DNA of 64,000 nt from assembly GCA_963662175.1 (NCBI GenBank), contig OY759222.1, positions 20,284,222 through 20,348,221 of the forward strand, given 5' to 3'. The translations under genes were made by a program, and so were the position numbers. Below, piece after piece: positions 1-10,103 of the stretch. The stretch is from Aradus depressus (Eukaryota; Arthropoda; Insecta; Hemiptera; Aradidae). The first letter of the stretch is position 1. Each line of letters starts with the position of its first letter. Below the pieces are notes generated by a model. The model was not told the DNA's origin, ran no database searches, and worked only from the letters and a program-made list of their open reading frames with translations.

Positions 1-297
1 AATACTGAGATATATGGTAGTATTGTGCAGTTTTTAGGGTCGGTGAATGCAAAAGTCTAAATTTAATATTACATAGACTGGCTATGGTGAAAAGCTAAGG
101 CCAAGAAAATTAAAAAAAAAAAAAAAATACAACATCCACATATGTAATAATGTCAAATTGCAACACACATGTTTTAAAATAACCTTATTAAACAAATTTT
201 GTTTTATATATTTATTTGATTACAAGTATTTGCTACAAAACCATGACTTAAGATCAGTGTGAAGGCTTAACACAGGGACGGGGTTAGAAGAGTCAAA

Positions 298-394
298 ATG
301 GATGAGACGCCATCAACAGTGCACTCACGAACCAAAGAATGGAACCAACTTGTGTTTGCTCTGCGAAAAGCTCCGCCTACACTTTGCGCTCTAG
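298..394 (+). CDS. Micro-exon gene, exon 1 (start)
   Basis: ATG at 298 has A at -3 and G at +4, and an in-frame TAA lies at 268-270. It encodes MDETPSTVHSRTKEWNQLVF and 12 more residues, then splits a codon at a ctctag/gtaggt donor (phase 1). Joining to 3025 keeps the frame open. An upstream untranslated exon is possible. Confidence 0.6.
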
Positions 395-3300
395 GTAGGT
401 CTGTTCTTGTATACACCTGGCTTCGTACAAATTTAGTTTATTTTCCACGGGAAACATTTTTTAAATCTCTGTAATTTTTTTTTTCTCCAGAGCAAATATA
501 GTTTGTAAACAAAAATAAATATGAAAAAGTAATAATTATAAAATCAATTTCCCAAATTATTTCTCCATTTCTGCCCAATATTTCTACCACGGCAAACAAA
601 AAAGTCTTCGGTTAATCATCGCCAATGTACTTCCCCAGAACAAATTAATTAAGTTTTCTCTCTTCTAAAACCAAACGTTTATACTAAAAATCAATAGTTG
701 ATTTGAATCCTTATACTTAATTTTATGTCGATATATTCATTACATCGGCCGATATTGGTGTTTTGGAGTCAAGCCCCCCCTTCACATCGACTCATTCGGT
801 TGAAAATTCTTCCTTGTTGGGTTCTGGATACACATATAAAATTTTGCGTTGATTTATTCTATATTGGGTAGTCGTGTTCACAGGCACAAACAGGGAGTTG
901 AAAAACATGAAATTCCAGGGAAAACACATACATTTTCTGGCCGATTTCATAACTTCCCCTATACTTCGTATAGCTGGGAAAGTAAAAAACATACAAAAAA
1001 TGTTATAAATAAATAAAACAAACTTATTTTTTGAAATATTGTCTATTCCACTAAAGATATTTATAAAAATAAAACTACCGGTTTAGGCCTTACACCATCG
1101 TCAGATCTAGTTATGTTCATAACTAGAAACCGGTAGTTTTATTTTTATAAATATCTTTGATGGAATAGACAATATTTCAAAAAATAAGTTTGTTTTATTT
1201 ATTTACTAGCAGTAATACCCGGCGTTGCCCGGGGAACTTTGACTTTTCTCCCAATATCTCCTATAAGGCTATTCAGTTCCTCGACAGTACATTCATGATG
1301 TTATAATTTTCAATTATTCATACGGAATAAGGCTTATAGTCCTTCAACTGTAGTAACGCTAGCTTTGGAGCTAAAACTAGTTTATTCAAAAAGATTTCTC
1401 ATTAATCGTTGCAATGGTTTTCGAGTTACAAAGATTGCGTGAGTGGATGCTGGGATGGACCAGGGGTTGATTAAAAAAATAGACCTTAACCTTCCGGTAG
1501 ATAAAACTTATCTATTCAAAAAGATTCCTCATTAATCGTTGCAGTGGTTTTTGAGTTACAAAGATTGCGTGAGTGGATGCTGGGATGGACCAGGGGTTGA
1601 TTAAAAAAATAGACCTTAACCTTCCGGTAGATAAAACTTATCTATTCAAAAAGATTCCTCATTAATCATTGCAGTGGTTTTTGAGTTACAAAGATTGCGT
1701 GGGTGGATGCTGGGATGGACCAGATATTGAGGTACTAATACGCCTATAACCTTCCACAGACGATGATGAACAAATTTTAAAAAAAATTAATCAAATCCAT
1801 CAAGCCGTTCATTAGTTATAGCGGTACAACGCACAGACATTTTCAGCTTTATATATATGATTACAAATTCCACAATATGTCCGCGTTCCTCAACTTAGAA
1901 AAATGTTATAGCTTAAAAACTTCAACTATTTCAGAAATCTGTTAAAAGGCCTTATAGACCATCGTTTTCTATGTATGTACCTTAGTTTAAGCCTCTTGCT
2001 GAACATACTTCATTACATTTGCAGGACCTTTCTGAGATCGTCCAACTTAAGATACGTATATGCTACGTTGGATACCAGAGGGTTCATCTTCATGAAATTT
2101 CACAAGTACCTTTCTTATAAGCCCAGTAAAAACAGTTTGTCATCTCTAAATTGTGAACCGGAGGAGAGGGATGTGAGACCTGAAACGTAAATGGACTGCT
2201 AGCTCTTTACCGTTTGATCAGATTTTCATTAAATTTCACTCCTAGCATCCTTAGAAGTCCTGCTTAAAGTTAGTAACCACTAATGCTCGATAAACTACTA
2301 GTAATCAATAATTTGATTTCTTGTTGCATTGTTAAATAAATAATATATACTACGATAATCAATTTGTTTAGCTACTTCGTATAATTTACTACGTTAATCA
2401 AATTGTTTGGCTGCATGGTATAATTTACTACGTTAATCAAATTTTAGTAATGCTCTGAGGATGATAGGATATTTCCAGTCTCATCTGGTTCAGAAATCCT
2501 GTTTACTCTTTTGTATTTCAGTAATCTGGATCTATCTGAATGAACAAGTCAAAAGATGCAACCAATCTGCAGATTGACATGTCACTATTTTTCTATAACG
2601 TTGGAAAGTAGACTAAATAGTACTTTTCACAACTTCTTATTTCGGTTTTAAGGTTGGTTACTTTAGTATCAATTATCTTGAATCGAAAATGTTTTTCTTG
2701 TAAAAAAAAATTTATCTTGAAAAAAAAAAAATATCCCCAGTTAAATTATGAAGTATTTTTGAAATACGGACACTACAGGTATCCTCTATTTTTTTACGAC
2801 TGAATTGTCGTTGGCCTCCTGACTTGCTGCCTGAGGAGGCGTTGGTGCTGACCAGCCGCTTCATCACGAGACTCAAGTGATGTTTGTTTTTATGTTGTAT
2901 TCAGAAAAATTATACTAGGATTGGAAATTAAAATTGCAGCCTGTTCATTAACATAGATTATAATTTATAAACTTAAATAATATGAAATTACTTATTAAAT
3001 AACTGTGTTATTATTATATGTTAGAACAGGCGATGAGAACTCGGAAAAAATTAGAAATGGCCTGCTGTCAAAGAGCACAATCGGCCAATGAGGGGTCATG
3101 TTTTCAAAAATTGTGCCGAAAAGTGTTCAATCAACTTCCAAAAGAACAACCGCAAACAGTTGACAAATTGGAGGAAAAAATCAATGAACTTGAGGTCAAA
3201 ATTGAAAATCTTGAAAAAATAACAAAAAGACGGGGTAAATATTATTTTTACATGATTTCTATTGTAATTTTATTTGCATAATTAATTAAATTATATGTTG

Positions 3301-6300
3301 GTTTCAGGTAAAATGGTTTTAAAGGAAGGTAATATTTTTGTTAATTTTTTTAATTATATTTCGAAAAAATTAAATATTTTTTTATCTAAGTAATAACTTA
3401 GTAAAGAATATAAGAAATACTATTTATAGCAAATACCTTTTTCCTTACAGAAAGTATTATGACAGAAGAAAAAATTGGTGAGTTTCTAATTGTGTTATTA
3501 ATTTTATACTTACCTAGCGAAGTTAAATAGAAAATTATATTAATACCATTATGATTTTATTATAATTACAGGCTGGAGTTCTCATAATGTTGGATCAGGT
3601 AAAGGTTTGTTTGTATTTATAAATAAAACAAACTTATCATTGATATTTTGTCTATTCCACAAAAAAAATGTTATGTACAAAAACTACCGGTTTCGGCAAT
3701 ACAACAGGTTTAGTTAAAAATTAACTAACAATAAGACAGGTTTGCCGAATGTGAACCGTAAATATAAGAACAGGTAGATAAGGGAGGGGTTGGAATTTGG
3801 AACTAGAAAATCCTCAAAGCTTATAGTTAGGTTTTTGTTTATTTTAAATATTTACTTCCAATAACTCTGGCAAAACTAAAATTAATAATTGAAATTATTA
3901 AACTTTAACTAGATAAACTAATTTTTATGCGATATGCGTGAAATAATGTTAGTTAAATAGTATGAATTAAACAAAAAGATTATTGAGGACATGAAAATAT
4001 TAATGAAATTAGCATTCCCTATTATTAAAAACTAAATGAATAATAATGAAAATATAAATTGAAATTATAACAAAATAAAAAAAAAGATGGATGCAAATCA
4101 CATATAAATAAATTAGTTTTAATTATTATCTTTATTTTTAGTTTTACAACTGTTATTGGAAGTAAATATTTCAGAACAAACAAATATCTAACTGTAAGCC
4201 TTAGGGGTTTCTTAGTTGGTATTTCAAAACTTATCTAACTGATGTTCTTATATGTACCGTTAACACTCAGCAAACATGTTTTGTCGTAGTTCTTGTATAA
4301 CTTTTTTTGTGGATTTGACAATATTTCAACAGTTTGTTTTATTTATTTATTACAAGTTTCCACAATATGTCCGCGTTCCTCAACTTAGAAGTTGTAATTG
4401 TATTTATTATAGAAAAATTATATAAATTAAGTTTTTTTATTTAATTTTATATCTATTGCAGATTTGGTCTCTTTCGAGACTGAAGTTCAAAAATTTAAGA
4501 ATATGGGTAATTTTTATTTCAACAAGTAATTAACTTTGTAGGTCATAAAAAGTTCAACGATCACTTTTTTTTTTTTTTTGTAGTTTCAGAAAAAGAAAAT
4601 AAATTTAAAGATTCTGGTATGACTTTTCATAATATTTTTTTTAACTATAAATTTGTAAGTCTATCTGTTAGTAAGTCAATAAAGAATATATCTTAAAACA
4701 GGAATCCATGGAAGAAGTAAATCAAGCAACATAAGAGAGAGTAGTTCAAGCAGAAAAAGAGGTATTTATCAAAATAAAACACATAGTTTCTATACATCTT
4801 CATTGTCCATATATAGCTCAGTGGTAGGCGTGCTTGCTTACTGAGCTCAGGGTCGCGGGTTCGAAACCCGGCCGAGGCCCTTAGTTTATTTTATCTGGGA
4901 GGTAAAATAAACTTAATCATGGAGTCCTTCGAATGGGACATTACGAGATGGTCCCCCGAGACTGTATAATGTCAGATACTCGTTAAAGAGCCCTACCCTA
5001 GGTAAATAAAAATTTAGTGTAGGCCAAATTCAGGACTCCCAAAGTAGTGTTGGGCTCATGTCCACCAGGAGTTATGTAGGCGATATGACCTCGTAGTTGA
5101 AGCCCGGGAATGAATCATAACCATAACTACAGTAAAATCCGGTTATAACGATATTCAAGGGACCAAGAAAAATACATCGATATATCCGGAACCAAACTGT
5201 TAGACCTAGATACAAATGTATGCGCTTGTTAGTGAAAAAAAGTTGTTTTAGGATGTTCATAACGAGAAGGTATACAAATTTTTATTTACTTTTTAAAATT
5301 TACATAAAATTTACTTACATACATTTGTAACTGTATACATAAATTATGTATACACATGAGTACATATGTATCAATTTTCCACAAAAAAATCAGTTATTTT
5401 AGTTTGCTTCGTTTTTTTTTAAGTATACATTTTTGCTTACATGGTTATGAATTCCGAAGTCACGATCCCTACAGAGGCAAAGGAAAGACTAATCTGAAAC
5501 TGGGAATATACGCACTAGAAGTCAAGAAGGGAGTTCGAAGAAAATTCGACAAGGGGGAAATATGTTTGGAAATGGAATGACTCATTGCGCTCGGAAAGAG
5601 GAAACAAGAACCGTGTTTAAAACCCTTTTCTATAATGTTCGTATTTTTCATCCGTTCAAAACTCATACTGTTTTACCCAATTATGTATGTACGTGCGTAT
5701 GTACATACATATTATATCGTTATAACCGGAATGAAAAAACAACTTTTTCTTATGTTTTAGATCGTTTTATGCGGAATATCGTTATACCTAACATCGTTAT
5801 ATCCGGATTTTTTTCTTCACTTTTAAATAGCAAACCAAACTAGATACGGGTTTTACATCGTTATATCCGGAAAATCGTTATAACAGGAATCGTTATAAAA
5901 GGATTTTACTGTATATACATAAATATTAAATCAGTTATTATGTTTCAGGTATAGAAGAAGACTCTAAAGACATAGGTAAGTAATAAGATTCGCTTTTAAA
6001 AAAAAGTCGACGGTGAATCACCGGCAACGTTCTTCACCAAAATTAATTAATTAACTTTTCACCCCCTCTCCGAAACTCAATCGACCGTTTGGGCCAAAAA
6101 TCATTAGTTGACTTATTTAGAGGCTTCTGAATTCTCATAGTTAATTTTGTGCCGATACATTTCATTACATCAGAAGACTTGGCTCTAATTCCTTCCTCCC
6201 CGACTGCTGAAAATCAATCGGTGCTGTTCTCATGAGGTTCTGGATACACAGTCTGTTTTCAAAATTCCTTCTATCAGGAGTTTTTATGTATACAGACTAC

Positions 6301-9300
6301 ACGCAGGTAGGTTGTTTTTTTACATTTTTGGAACCAGGGGGTCGGAAAAAACTCAAATATCTGGGGAAGTAAAAATTACAGTAATATTTTTTACAGAGGC
6401 AGATCTTTGTTCTCTTTTGAAAACAAAGAAGAATCAGAAATTATAGTAAAATATTCAGGTAGATGCATGTGAAATTCCTTTACAATAAAGAAAAAAGAAG
6501 TTGTTGAAAATGACATTTCAAAAATGGTTTTTTATAATCTTTTTGTCGTTCTTGCATACACATTATTCTATAAATCAATTTCAGACACATTTATTACTGT
6601 ATGAAATAATCATGTGTTACTTTTTTCAACTTTCTCAACAGATATTGTCAACAGAAGAGCAAGCAGTACAGACCTACAAAGGGGGAGAAGTGCAGGTAAA
6701 CATGGTACCTATCTATATATCAAAAAATAAAATAAAGGAAAATGTACGTTTTTTTTTGTTAAATGTCCAATTCACAAAATATGTATAATATATGGGTGTA
6801 CTTTCGGTATTGCTACCACCTTCAGCCATACTGTCAGTATTTGTTAAGTCGTGGCTGAAGATGGTAGCAATATCGAAAGTACTCCCATGTATATGTATAT
6901 TTTGTGAAATAGACAATATTGTAAAAAACACAAGTTTTTCTTTATTTTATTATTGTTTCACAATATCTCTGAAGAAAATGTTTAGTTATTCATTAGTTAT
7001 TAACTTAATTATCTTACAAAGTACGAGGAGTAGCCACTGCAAATGTCAATATTAAAAAGGGTTGTTTAGTCAACAACGTTTATATGTAAACACTGCTAAT
7101 CCGTCTCTCTGTTTGAGACTCAGTCCCATGCTATAGTTGCCCGAGAGAGGACATATAAGTTTTTATTTTTTATTGCCGTATTTTATTACGGCCCTCCTTC
7201 TTATTTTGAACTTCTCGAACTTCTTTTTTGAACTTGCGATCGTTCGTCTGACGAGCTTCGTTCTTCTGATCCCACCGTTGTTCGGGTTCCATCATCTTCC
7301 GAAGATCATCATTTTTGTTTTTATTTTAATTTTACTATTTCATCACACTGTGGTTGCCATCAAATAGATTTATCATTTTATTTTTATTTTCACCGTGAGC
7401 TCACGTTAATATTTTCAGTTTTATTCACCTATTGTGTATTTAAACATTGTTTATTACGGAATTACTTTCATTGTAGGTAGTCCATAGTCGATTATATTTT
7501 TTATTATATTACCATTAGTGATTATTTTTTAACAATATATATTTATATACCTTTTTTTTGTTTTAAGAATTGATGTTCTGTTTGTTTTTATTATAGATCT
7601 GTATGTCCGATAATATATAATAATCATTTACCTAATCTTTTTGACGTATTTTGATAAAAATTTCTTTTTAAACTCACGTTAATTTTACTATAATTAACAA
7701 GATTTATTATTTTTTGCGTTATTGAATATTTTCTCTTATAATATATTATTTTTTTTTTACAATATATTATTATTATTATTTTGTTCTCCGTTTCCCTATG
7801 ATGTGCTTGTCCAAGAATTAGGAAGGTCCGGCGAAATTCCATTTTTTTGAGGATTTCCGTATTCAAAGGAGTAGGGAGCCTTGAAATAAACAAGGGTTCG
7901 ACTCCTCATTTGCAACAAAAAAGTCGCCAGTGAATTACCAGCAATGTACTTCCCCAGTATACATTAATCAATTAATTTTTCGCTCTACCATTTGGGCTCA
8001 AAATCAATATTTGATTTACATAGTCAACTTCTGACTCCTTATACTAAATGTTGTCTGGATATATTTATTAAATCTGCAGTAATTAGGCTTTTTGAGTTGA
8101 GCAGACGGACTGTCATAATACATAACTGTCAATTGAAACGTGTCGTGTAATTTGCCGAAGCATACACCTATTGAGATTCATGAGATCTCTACTCCATTTG
8201 TTCGGTATGCCTCTCTCGATATTCCTAGTACTGGCTCTGAGCCCATGAAGGGCTTTCTTGGACAGTCGGTCTGCTTCCTCGGCACCGGATCCTTGTTGAA
8301 TCTAACTTTCTTCCATTTTCCTAAGGTGTTCAACAGATTTATGTGTTCCCTTTAGCATTCGTATACTTTTCATAGTTTTATTAAAAAGTGTAAATACTAT
8401 AGTATTTCTTATAAATTTTCAGTTACAGGCAGGAAATTCGCACGATGGGATTTGGAGAGTATTAAGCCTAGAGGTAATTCCATCAATTTTAATTATATGT
8501 ATTATATTCTCTTAGTACCTAATAATTAATTATATGTATTATATTCTCTTAGTACGTAATAGTTAATTATATGTATTATATTCTCTTAGTACATAATAAT
8601 TAATTATATGCATTATATTCTCTTAGTACATAATAATTAATTATATGTATTATATTCTCTTAGTACATAATAATTAATTATATGTATTATATTCTCTTAG
8701 TACATAATAATTAATTATATGTATTATATTCTCTTAGTACATAATAATTAATTATATGTATTATATTCTCTTAGTACATAATAATTAATTATATGTATTG
8801 TATTCTCTTAGTACGTAATAATTAATTTTTTTTTTTCCATTTGATGTAGGTATTTCAATAATTACCAAATATTGGCTCTTTTGGTCTCATTCGATTAATT
8901 TATTTTTTCTTCATTTATATATACGATATTTCGTCCATCCGGACATTTTCAAGTACAACAATTACATTATAATATTCTCCATTTTGTTATGCTATGAATC
9001 TTTATTTTTTTATTATATATAACATAGCGTGTCAACTTTTTTAACATATATAGTTTATCCAAATAGAACTATAGATAAAAACATACAGTATGCAATCAAA
9101 AATCACTATAAAAAAAGATGCACAATGAAGATGTATAAATATATGTTAAAAAAGTTGACACGTTATGTTATATATAATAAAAAAATAAAGATTCATAGCA
9201 TAACAAAATGGAGAATATTATAATGTAATTTTTGTACTTGAAAATGTCCGGATGGACGAAATATCGTATACATACCTAAATGAAGAAAAAATAAATTAAT

Positions 9301-10066
9301 CGAATGAGACCAAAAGTGCCAATATTTGGTAATTATTGAATTACCTACATCAAATGAAAACAAATTAGGTCTCTAAAAATCGTATATATTGATACGAATT
9401 TGAAGAGTAATAATTAATTATATGTATTATATTCTCTTAGTACGTAATAATTAATTAGGTGCACAACACTGAATAATGAGGCAATTGTATTGAATAATAA
9501 AAAAAATTTAATTCCATTTTACAGCTGTTCATTTCGCAAATCCTGATCATTCAACAAATTTTTCCTCGCAAAAAGCACCTGAAATAGACGATTCAACACA
9601 AGTAGCCGACAACAATGAACCTTTTGCATTTTATGAAAATTTTCTAAAAATTCAACAACTGAACGATAATACTTTGAATATGTTTGCTTCAAAAAGAGCT
9701 AACAGTCAAAAAACATTATCTGATACACTTCATATGGATGCATATGCACAAACTGACATTTCAATGGAATTGTGTGAAAACAAAAATATAAATTCTTTAA
9801 CAAAAAAAAATGCTTTGATACAAACAAATCGCACAGTAAGACGGCCACGGAGTGTTAAAGTTTCAGTCATAACTGAGAGTTCGGACAGTGATGACTTCTA
9901 CAATAGTGTACAACGTTTTAGATGGAATAAAAAAATTGTCAATAATTTTGATTCATTACAACCTCGAGAAAATGGAGAGGAACAACTTTCCGAAGAAGAG
10001 GTTTACGTTCTTAAATCATATTCGTTTCCTGTACTTGAAACACTAACGTATATCAAAAACAGTTGA
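298..10066 (+). CDS. Micro-exon gene: unrecognised 415-aa coiled-coil, S/R-rich protein (13 exons)
   Basis: Exons read by splice signals and frame: 298-394, 3025-3234, 3308-3328, 3451-3477, 3572-3598, 4462-4506, 4584-4616, 4702-4761, 5949-5975, 6399-6458, 6642-6695, 8429-8473, 9525-10066. They sum to 1248 nt, giving 415 residues plus TGA. All twelve introns are phase 1 and each joined codon is open, which is unlikely by chance. The N-terminus (about residues 33-102) has a basic, cysteine-containing helix followed by a heptad-like segment (KLEEKINELEVKIENLEKI) expected to coil. The micro-exons encode a charged, serine-rich linker (RSKSSNIRESSSSRKR). The last exon holds two QT motifs (AQTDI, IQTNR), a basic patch (RTVRRPRSVKV) and an acidic SSDSDD stretch. 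No signal peptide or membrane segment is seen. I do not recognise the family. A coiled coil plus a C-terminal basic patch weakly recalls shugoshin, but that is only a guess. Introns are packed with SINE, pogo-like and fold-back repeats. Confidence 0.75.
600..992 (-). repeat. Family B repeat copy 1
   Basis: Antisense copy of the ~600-bp dispersed repeat. It begins at the tacttccccag end and finishes with the hairpin cctatacttcgtatag near 957-975. It lies in intron 1 of the micro-exon gene. Confidence 0.7.
1003..1204. mobile_element. Fold-back element C1
   Basis: A near-perfect palindrome: aataaaacaaacttattttt through accggttt is repeated in reverse complement after a short loop containing the catcgtcag core. 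Arms are about 85-90 bp. The same family recurs at 3615-4345, 26653-26918 and 50571-50760. There is no coding content, so it is a non-autonomous element. Confidence 0.75.
1207..1858 (+). repeat. Repeat with CCCGGCGTTGCCCGGG motif, internal 130-bp tandem units
   Basis: Starts with acccggcgttgcccggg and ends near tttatatatatga. It has split a sequence continuous at the C2 locus: ttacaa-tttccacaatatg follows both copies. Positions 1383-1735 contain 2.7 tandem units of 130 bp (tattcaaaaagatt at 1383, 1513, 1643). The family was not identified with certainty. Confidence 0.55.
1866..3024. other. Intron 1 remainder, no gene seen
   Basis: AT-rich intron. It includes two tandem ~44-bp units ending ttactacgttaatcaaatt (about 2345-2445). 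An open stretch at 1975-2190 lacks family resemblance and is not supported as a gene. Confidence 0.4.
3025..3234 (+). CDS. Micro-exon gene, exon 2 (coiled coil)
   Basis: This is the largest internal exon, 210 nt. The acceptor is tatatgttag/aacagg and the donor cggg/gtaaat. It encodes a basic Cys-containing helix and a Leu/Ile/Val heptad segment ending in KITKRR. A second AG five bases downstream (3029) would break the frame. A start at the internal ATG 3018 is the alternative if exon 1 is not used. Confidence 0.7.
3308..3328 (+). CDS. Micro-exon gene, exon 3 (21 nt)
   Basis: Acceptor tggtttcag, donor gaag/gtaata. Phase 1 in and out, coding G-KMVLKE. Confidence 0.65.
3451..3477 (+). CDS. Micro-exon gene, exon 4 (27 nt)
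   Basis: Good pyrimidine tract with ttccttacag acceptor and attg/gtgagt donor. Phase 1 in and out, coding E-SIMTEEKI. Confidence 0.7.
3572..3598 (+). CDS. Micro-exon gene, exon 5 (27 nt)
   Basis: Acceptor ataattacag, donor tcag/gtaaag. Phase 1, coding G-WSSHNVGS. A fold-back repeat begins about 15 bases after the donor. Confidence 0.65.
3615..4345. mobile_element. Fold-back element C2
   Basis: Outer arms aataaaacaaacttat and its complement near 4325-4345, with an inner accggtttcggc core. The loop is larger and diverged compared with C1. It is followed by ccacaatatgtccgcgttcc, which also follows the C1 locus. Confidence 0.6.
4462..4506 (+). CDS. Micro-exon gene, exon 6 (45 nt)
   Basis: Acceptor tctattgcag, donor atgg/gtaatt. 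Phase 1, coding D-LVSFETEVQKFKNM, which could extend the coiled coil. Confidence 0.7.
4584..4616 (+). CDS. Micro-exon gene, exon 7 (33 nt)
   Basis: Very strong T-tract before the ttgtag acceptor; donor tctg/gtatga. Phase 1, coding V-SEKENKFKDS. Confidence 0.7.
4702..4761 (+). CDS. Micro-exon gene, exon 8 (60 nt, S/R-rich)
   Basis: Acceptor cttaaaacag, donor agag/gtattt. Phase 1, coding a Ser/Arg/Lys-rich segment (RSKSSNIRESSSSRKR) that may be a phosphorylation or nuclear-targeting region. Confidence 0.7.
4807..5127 (+). mobile_element. tRNA-derived SINE copy 1
   Basis: Pol III-like A box tagctcagtggta and B box ggttcgaaaccc, followed by the family body and the tail gcccgggaatga. Full length. 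A pogo-like element is inserted directly behind it. Confidence 0.85.
5130..5911. mobile_element. pogo/Tigger-like non-autonomous transposon P1
   Basis: Terminal inverted repeats cagtaaaatccggttataac and, at the right end, the complement of cagtaaaatccttttataac, flanked by TA on both sides. It is 782 bp with no transposase reading frame. Internal gttataacg motifs are repeated many times. Confidence 0.8.
5949..5975 (+). CDS. Micro-exon gene, exon 9 (27 nt)
   Basis: Acceptor atgtttcag, near-consensus donor atag/gtaagt. Phase 1, coding G-IEEDSKDI. Confidence 0.7.
6003..6385 (-). repeat. Family B repeat copy 2
   Basis: Antisense copy with cggtgaatcaccgg at its left and ggggaagtaaaaatta at its right. 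It ends about 15 bases before exon 10, so the exon's acceptor tract borders the repeat. Confidence 0.7.
6399..6458 (+). CDS. Micro-exon gene, exon 10 (60 nt, tandem acceptor)
   Basis: The acceptor region is tttttacagag. Using the second AG (6397-6398) gives a 60-nt phase-1 exon coding G-RSLFSFENKEESEIIVKYS. Using the first AG adds two bases and meets an in-frame TAG inside the exon. Donor tcag/gtagat. Confidence 0.6.
6642..6695 (+). CDS. Micro-exon gene, exon 11 (54 nt)
   Basis: Acceptor tttctcaacag, donor gcag/gtaaac. Phase 1, coding D-IVNRRASSTDLQRGRSA, a basic serine-containing stretch. A fold-back element begins just after the donor. Confidence 0.7.
6712..6950. mobile_element. Fold-back element, 'tttcggtattgctacc' type
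   Basis: Palindromic arms: actttcggtattgctacca and its complement about 45 bases later, then ttcacaaaatatgtata and its complement. Related to the C family but with a different core. A half copy occurs at 60040-60135. Confidence 0.65.
7070..7620. other. Unassigned block in intron 11
   Basis: Contains a GC-richer patch at 7100-7320 (cgagagagg, ttcgtctgacgagcttcg), then AT-rich DNA. It is probably transposon-derived by composition, but no family motif is readable. Confidence 0.3.
7916..8102 (-). repeat. Family B repeat copy 3 (partial)
   Basis: Antisense 3'-end half of the family (gtgaattaccagcaatgtac through tttttgagttgag). The hairpin end is missing. Confidence 0.65.
8110..8360 (-). pseudogene. 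Non-LTR retrotransposon RNase H-region remnant
   Basis: The reverse strand reads PFMGSEPVLGIS preceded by basic sequence. This resembles the PxxGxEPxxGxS segment after the RNase H catalytic part of R1/I-type LINE ORF2. Frame is broken and ends are undefined. Confidence 0.4.
8429..8473 (+). CDS. Micro-exon gene, exon 12 (45 nt)
   Basis: Acceptor cagttacag, donor agag/gtaatt. Phase 1, coding G-RKFARWDLESIKPR. A 37-bp minisatellite begins about 13 bases after the donor. Confidence 0.7.
8486..8826 (+). repeat. 37-bp minisatellite, 9 units
   Basis: The landmark cttagtac recurs every 37 bases from 8514 to 8810. Units are nearly identical. A tenth unit lies at about 9412-9455, beyond a fold-back insertion. 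Confidence 0.9.
8832..9366. mobile_element. Long fold-back element inside the 37-bp minisatellite
   Basis: The left arm from catttgatgtaggtatttca to about 9050 is repeated in reverse complement from about 9125 to 9355. Arms are about 220 bp around an AT-rich loop. Minisatellite units lie on both sides, so it inserted into the array. No transposase. Confidence 0.75.
9525..10066 (+). CDS. Micro-exon gene, terminal exon 13
   Basis: Acceptor ccattttacag. Entering in phase 1 it stays open for 180 codons to TGA at 10064-10066. It is Asn/Ser/Lys-rich, with AQTDI, IQTNR, RTVRRPRSVKV, SSDSDDF and an acidic Glu cluster before the hydrophilic C-terminus. Confidence 0.8.
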
Positions 10067-10097
10067 AAAATTCTTTGTTTAAAAAAAAAAAAACTTT

Positions 10098-10103
10098 AAT
10101 AAA
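10098..10103 (+). terminator. Polyadenylation signal of the micro-exon gene
   Basis: AATAAA 32 bases after the TGA, following an A-run. A short 3' UTR is inferred. Confidence 0.55.

Noticed and set aside
957..985. loxP-like palindrome (ataacttcccctatacttcg)
   Set aside because: It is the terminal hairpin of family B and recurs at many copies; spacer and arms do not match loxP. Resemblance is coincidental.
6397..6458. 62-nt version of micro-exon 10
   Set aside because: It uses the first AG and has an in-frame TAG. The 60-nt form from 6399 is open and keeps phase 1.
298..10066. Aphid-type bicycle effector gene
   Set aside because: There are many micro-exons, but there is no signal peptide, no paired CYC motif and the introns are phase 1. 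Only the gene architecture is similar.
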